Part shown: in pieces, positions 62,105 through 64,000 of the stretch
Numbering within the stretch: the stretch's first letter is position 1
Layout: every line of letters begins with the position of its first letter
Source of the DNA: Vibrio spartinae
GTDB lineage: Bacteria; Pseudomonadota; Gammaproteobacteria; Enterobacterales; Vibrionaceae
Direction: 5' to 3'
Assembly: GCF_024347135.1 (NCBI RefSeq)
Contig: NZ_AP024907.1
Span: 3,939,628 to 4,003,627, forward strand
Length of the DNA stretch: 64,000 bases
Notes under the pieces: generated by a model
The model's database searches: none
What the model saw: the letters and a program-made list of their open reading frames with translations, nothing else
Told to the model about the DNA's origin: nothing
Program-made: the position numbers and the translations under genes

Positions 62105-64000
62105 TTATGCTGCCTCTCCCTTCTTAAGCATCCCATTTTTCTTGAGATAAACCAGCAAAATCGAAATAGCTGCCGGTGTAATACCCGAAATACGTGATGC
62201 GATACCAACCGTTTCTGGTTTTGCTGCGTTCAGTTTTAGCACCACTTCATTCGATAGCCCATTGACAAGGCTATAATCGAGATCAATCGGCAGTTTGGTA
62301 CTTTCATGGCGCAATGATTTTTCGATTTCATCTTTCTGCCGCTGAATATACCCCTCATACTTGACCTGAATTTCAACCTGCTCAGCAGCCTGATGATCAT
62401 CTAATGCCGGGGAATACTGCGGTAAGCTCGTCAGTAAATCATAGGTCATTTCCGGGCGACGTAATAAATCTTCACCGCTGGCTTCTCTGGAAATCGGCGT
62501 TTTGAGCATCTCATTCAGAGATTCAACCCCTGTTGATTCAGGATTGACCCAGATATCTTTTAAGCGTTGACGCTCACGGGCCATATTTTCGATTTTTTGG
62601 TTGAAGCGGGCCCAGCGTATATCATCAACCAGACCCAGCTCGCGCCCTTTTTCAGTCAAACGCAAGTCGGCATTATCTTCTCGGAGTAACAGACGATATT
62701 CAGCGCGTGAGGTAAACATCCGGTAAGGTTCGCTGGTACCGAGGGTTGATAAATCATCGATCAGAACCCCCATATAGGCTTGATCACGACGTGGATTCCA
62801 GCCTTCTTTCTCTTGAGCGTACAAACTTGCATTCAAACCTGCCATCAAACCTTGTGCAGCAGCTTCTTCGTACCCCGTCGTACCGTTGATCTGTCCGGCA
62901 AAAAATAGCCCTTGAATAAATTTGGTTTCATAGGTCTGTTTTAAATCACGCGGATCAAAGAAATCATACTCAATAGCATATCCCGGGCGAACGATATGTG
63001 CATTTTCAAAGCCTTGCATAGAACGCACGATCTGCACCTGAACATCAAACGGTAAGCTGGTGGAGATCCCGTTTGGATATAATTCAGTTGTTGTTAAGCC
63101 TTCCGGTTCAATAAAGATCTGATGGCTATTTTTGTCTGCAAACCGCATCACTTTATCTTCGATTGACGGGCAGTAACGTGGACCAATACCTTCAATGACT
63201 CCCGCATACATCGGACTACGATCCAGATTATTGCGGATCACATCATGAGTTTTCTCATTGGTATAAGAGATGTAGCACGGAATTTGATCCGGATGCTGAT
63301 CACGGCGACCTAAAAATGAAAAGATCGGGGTGGGATCATCACCATGCTGTACCGCTAACTGTGAAAAATCGACTGAACGTGCATCGATCCGGGGCGGTGT
63401 CCCTGTTTTTAGACGATCAACCCGGAATGGTAATTCACGTAACCGCTGTGCCAACGCGATCGACGGTGGATCACCGGCACGGCCACCAGAATAGTTTTCC
63501 ATACCGATATGGATCTTGCCACCCAAAAATGTGCCCACGGTGAGTACTACCGCTTTGGCGTGGAATTTGAGCCCCATTTGGGTTACAACACCGATCACAC
63601 GATCCTGCTCGACGATCAGATCATCAGCAGCTTGCTGGAACAACATCAGATTCGGGGTATTTTCTAATGCATGGCGTACATATGCCTTGTATAACGCTCG
63701 ATCTGCCTGAGCTCTTGTTGCTCGTACAGCCGGACCTTTTGAAGCGTTCAGTGTTCTGAACTGAATACCTGCATGATCGATCGCTTGGGCCATAAGCCCA
63801 CCTAAAGCATCAACTTCTTTAACCAGATGCCCCTTCCCGATCCCACCAATGGCTGGATTGCATGACATCTGTCCTAACGTGTCAATATTATGCGTTAGGA
63901 GTAATGTTTTTTGTCCTGTGCGTGCAGATGAGAGAGCGGCTTCCGTTCCAGCGTGACCGCCACCAACCACAATGACGTCAAAATTTTCGTGATAAAGCAT
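62105..64000 (-). CDS. mnmG: tRNA uridine-5-carboxymethylaminomethyl modification enzyme MnmG
   Basis: This 631-aa flavoprotein is complete, with the start codon at the last three bases of the window. The FAD-binding motif [19 protein letters not shown], the [15 protein letters not shown] and [15 protein letters not shown] blocks and the C-terminal tRNA-binding region are present. With MnmE it modifies the wobble uridine. It is the gene next to oriC in most gamma-proteobacteria, so the origin should lie just to the right. Confidence 0.97.
   Translation of the reverse strand: MLYHENFDVIVVGGGHAGTEAALSSARTGQKTLLLTHNIDTLGQMSCNPAIGGIGKGHLVKEVDALGGLMAQAIDHAGIQFRTLNASKGPAVRATRAQADRALYKAYVRHALENTPNLMLFQQAADDLIVEQDRVIGVVTQMGLKFHAKAVVLTVGTFLGGKIHIGMENYSGGRAGDPPSIALAQRLRELPFRVDRLKTGTPPRIDARSVDFSQLAVQHGDDPTPIFSFLGRRDQHPDQIPCYISYTNEKTHDVIRNNLDRSPMYAGVIEGIGPRYCPSIEDKVMRFADKNSHQIFIEPEGLTTTELYPNGISTSLPFDVQVQIVRSMQGFENAHIVRPGYAIEYDFFDPRDLKQTYETKFIQGLFFAGQINGTTGYEEAAAQGLMAGLNASLYAQEKEGWNPRRDQAYMGVLIDDLSTLGTSEPYRMFTSRAEYRLLLREDNADLRLTEKGRELGLVDDIRWARFNQKIENMARERQRLKDIWVNPESTGVESLNEMLKTPISREASGEDLLRRPEMTYDLLTSLPQYSPALDDHQAAEQVEIQVKYEGYIQRQKDEIEKSLRHESTKLPIDLDYSLVNGLSNEVVLKLNAAKPETVGIASRISGITPAAISILLVYLKKNGMLKKGEAA

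Overview
The window is a stretch of a Vibrio chromosome close to its replication origin. The genus is inferred from the gene order (mnmG, rsmG, parA, parB, atpIBEFHAGDC, glmU), from an rRNA operon with tRNA-Glu, tRNA-Lys and tRNA-Val in the spacer, from the betIBA-choXWV block, and from two perfect parS sites. The species cannot be decided from what is visible. oriC is expected just beyond the right edge, next to mnmG.

Layout. 1-4.2 kb: a copper/silver tripartite efflux operon (cusA is cut by the left edge), led by a small Cys-rich exported protein, then a small DUF3316-like gene. 4.7-12.14 kb: a Tn7-like transposon core (tnsA, tnsB, tnsC, tniQ/tnsD). Its right end lies 4 bp past the stop codon of yhiN, with several TnsB-type repeats and a terminus built like that of Tn7. 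An intact IS256-family element with a perfect 8-bp target duplication sits in codons 6-8 of tniQ and supplies a replacement in-frame start codon. The left end is not seen, so the copper operon may be cargo.

12.1-20.4 kb is ordinary chromosome: yhiN, uspB, ferritin, uspA, a DMT exporter, rsmJ, asnC, a 94-aa protein resembling the H-NS oligomerisation domain without a DNA-binding domain, and an M24 aminopeptidase. 20.6-27.5 kb is the choline uptake and glycine-betaine synthesis operon. 27.7-34.7 kb is the thiamine operon thiCEFSGH behind a TPP riboswitch; one parS lies just outside it and one lies inside the thiE coding sequence, about 30 kb from parAB. 34.7-37.9 kb holds crcB/fluC and a GH43 glycosidase with its GPH-type sugar symporter.

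38.2-44.8 kb is a complete rRNA operon on the minus strand with two strong promoters. The 23S gene carries a roughly 116-bp intervening sequence in helix 25. Downstream of 5S and tRNA-Asp are two 186-bp tandem repeats, each with a degenerate tRNA-Asp-like module and a terminator. 44.9-64 kb holds hemG, trkH, yigZ, fadBA, glmU, the complete ATP synthase operon, parB, parA, rsmG and a full-length mnmG.

The features most worth a second look are the yhiN-associated Tn7-like element with its IS-rescued tniQ, the 23S intervening sequence, the tandem tRNA-like modules, the H-NS-like truncated protein, and several long perfect palindromes.
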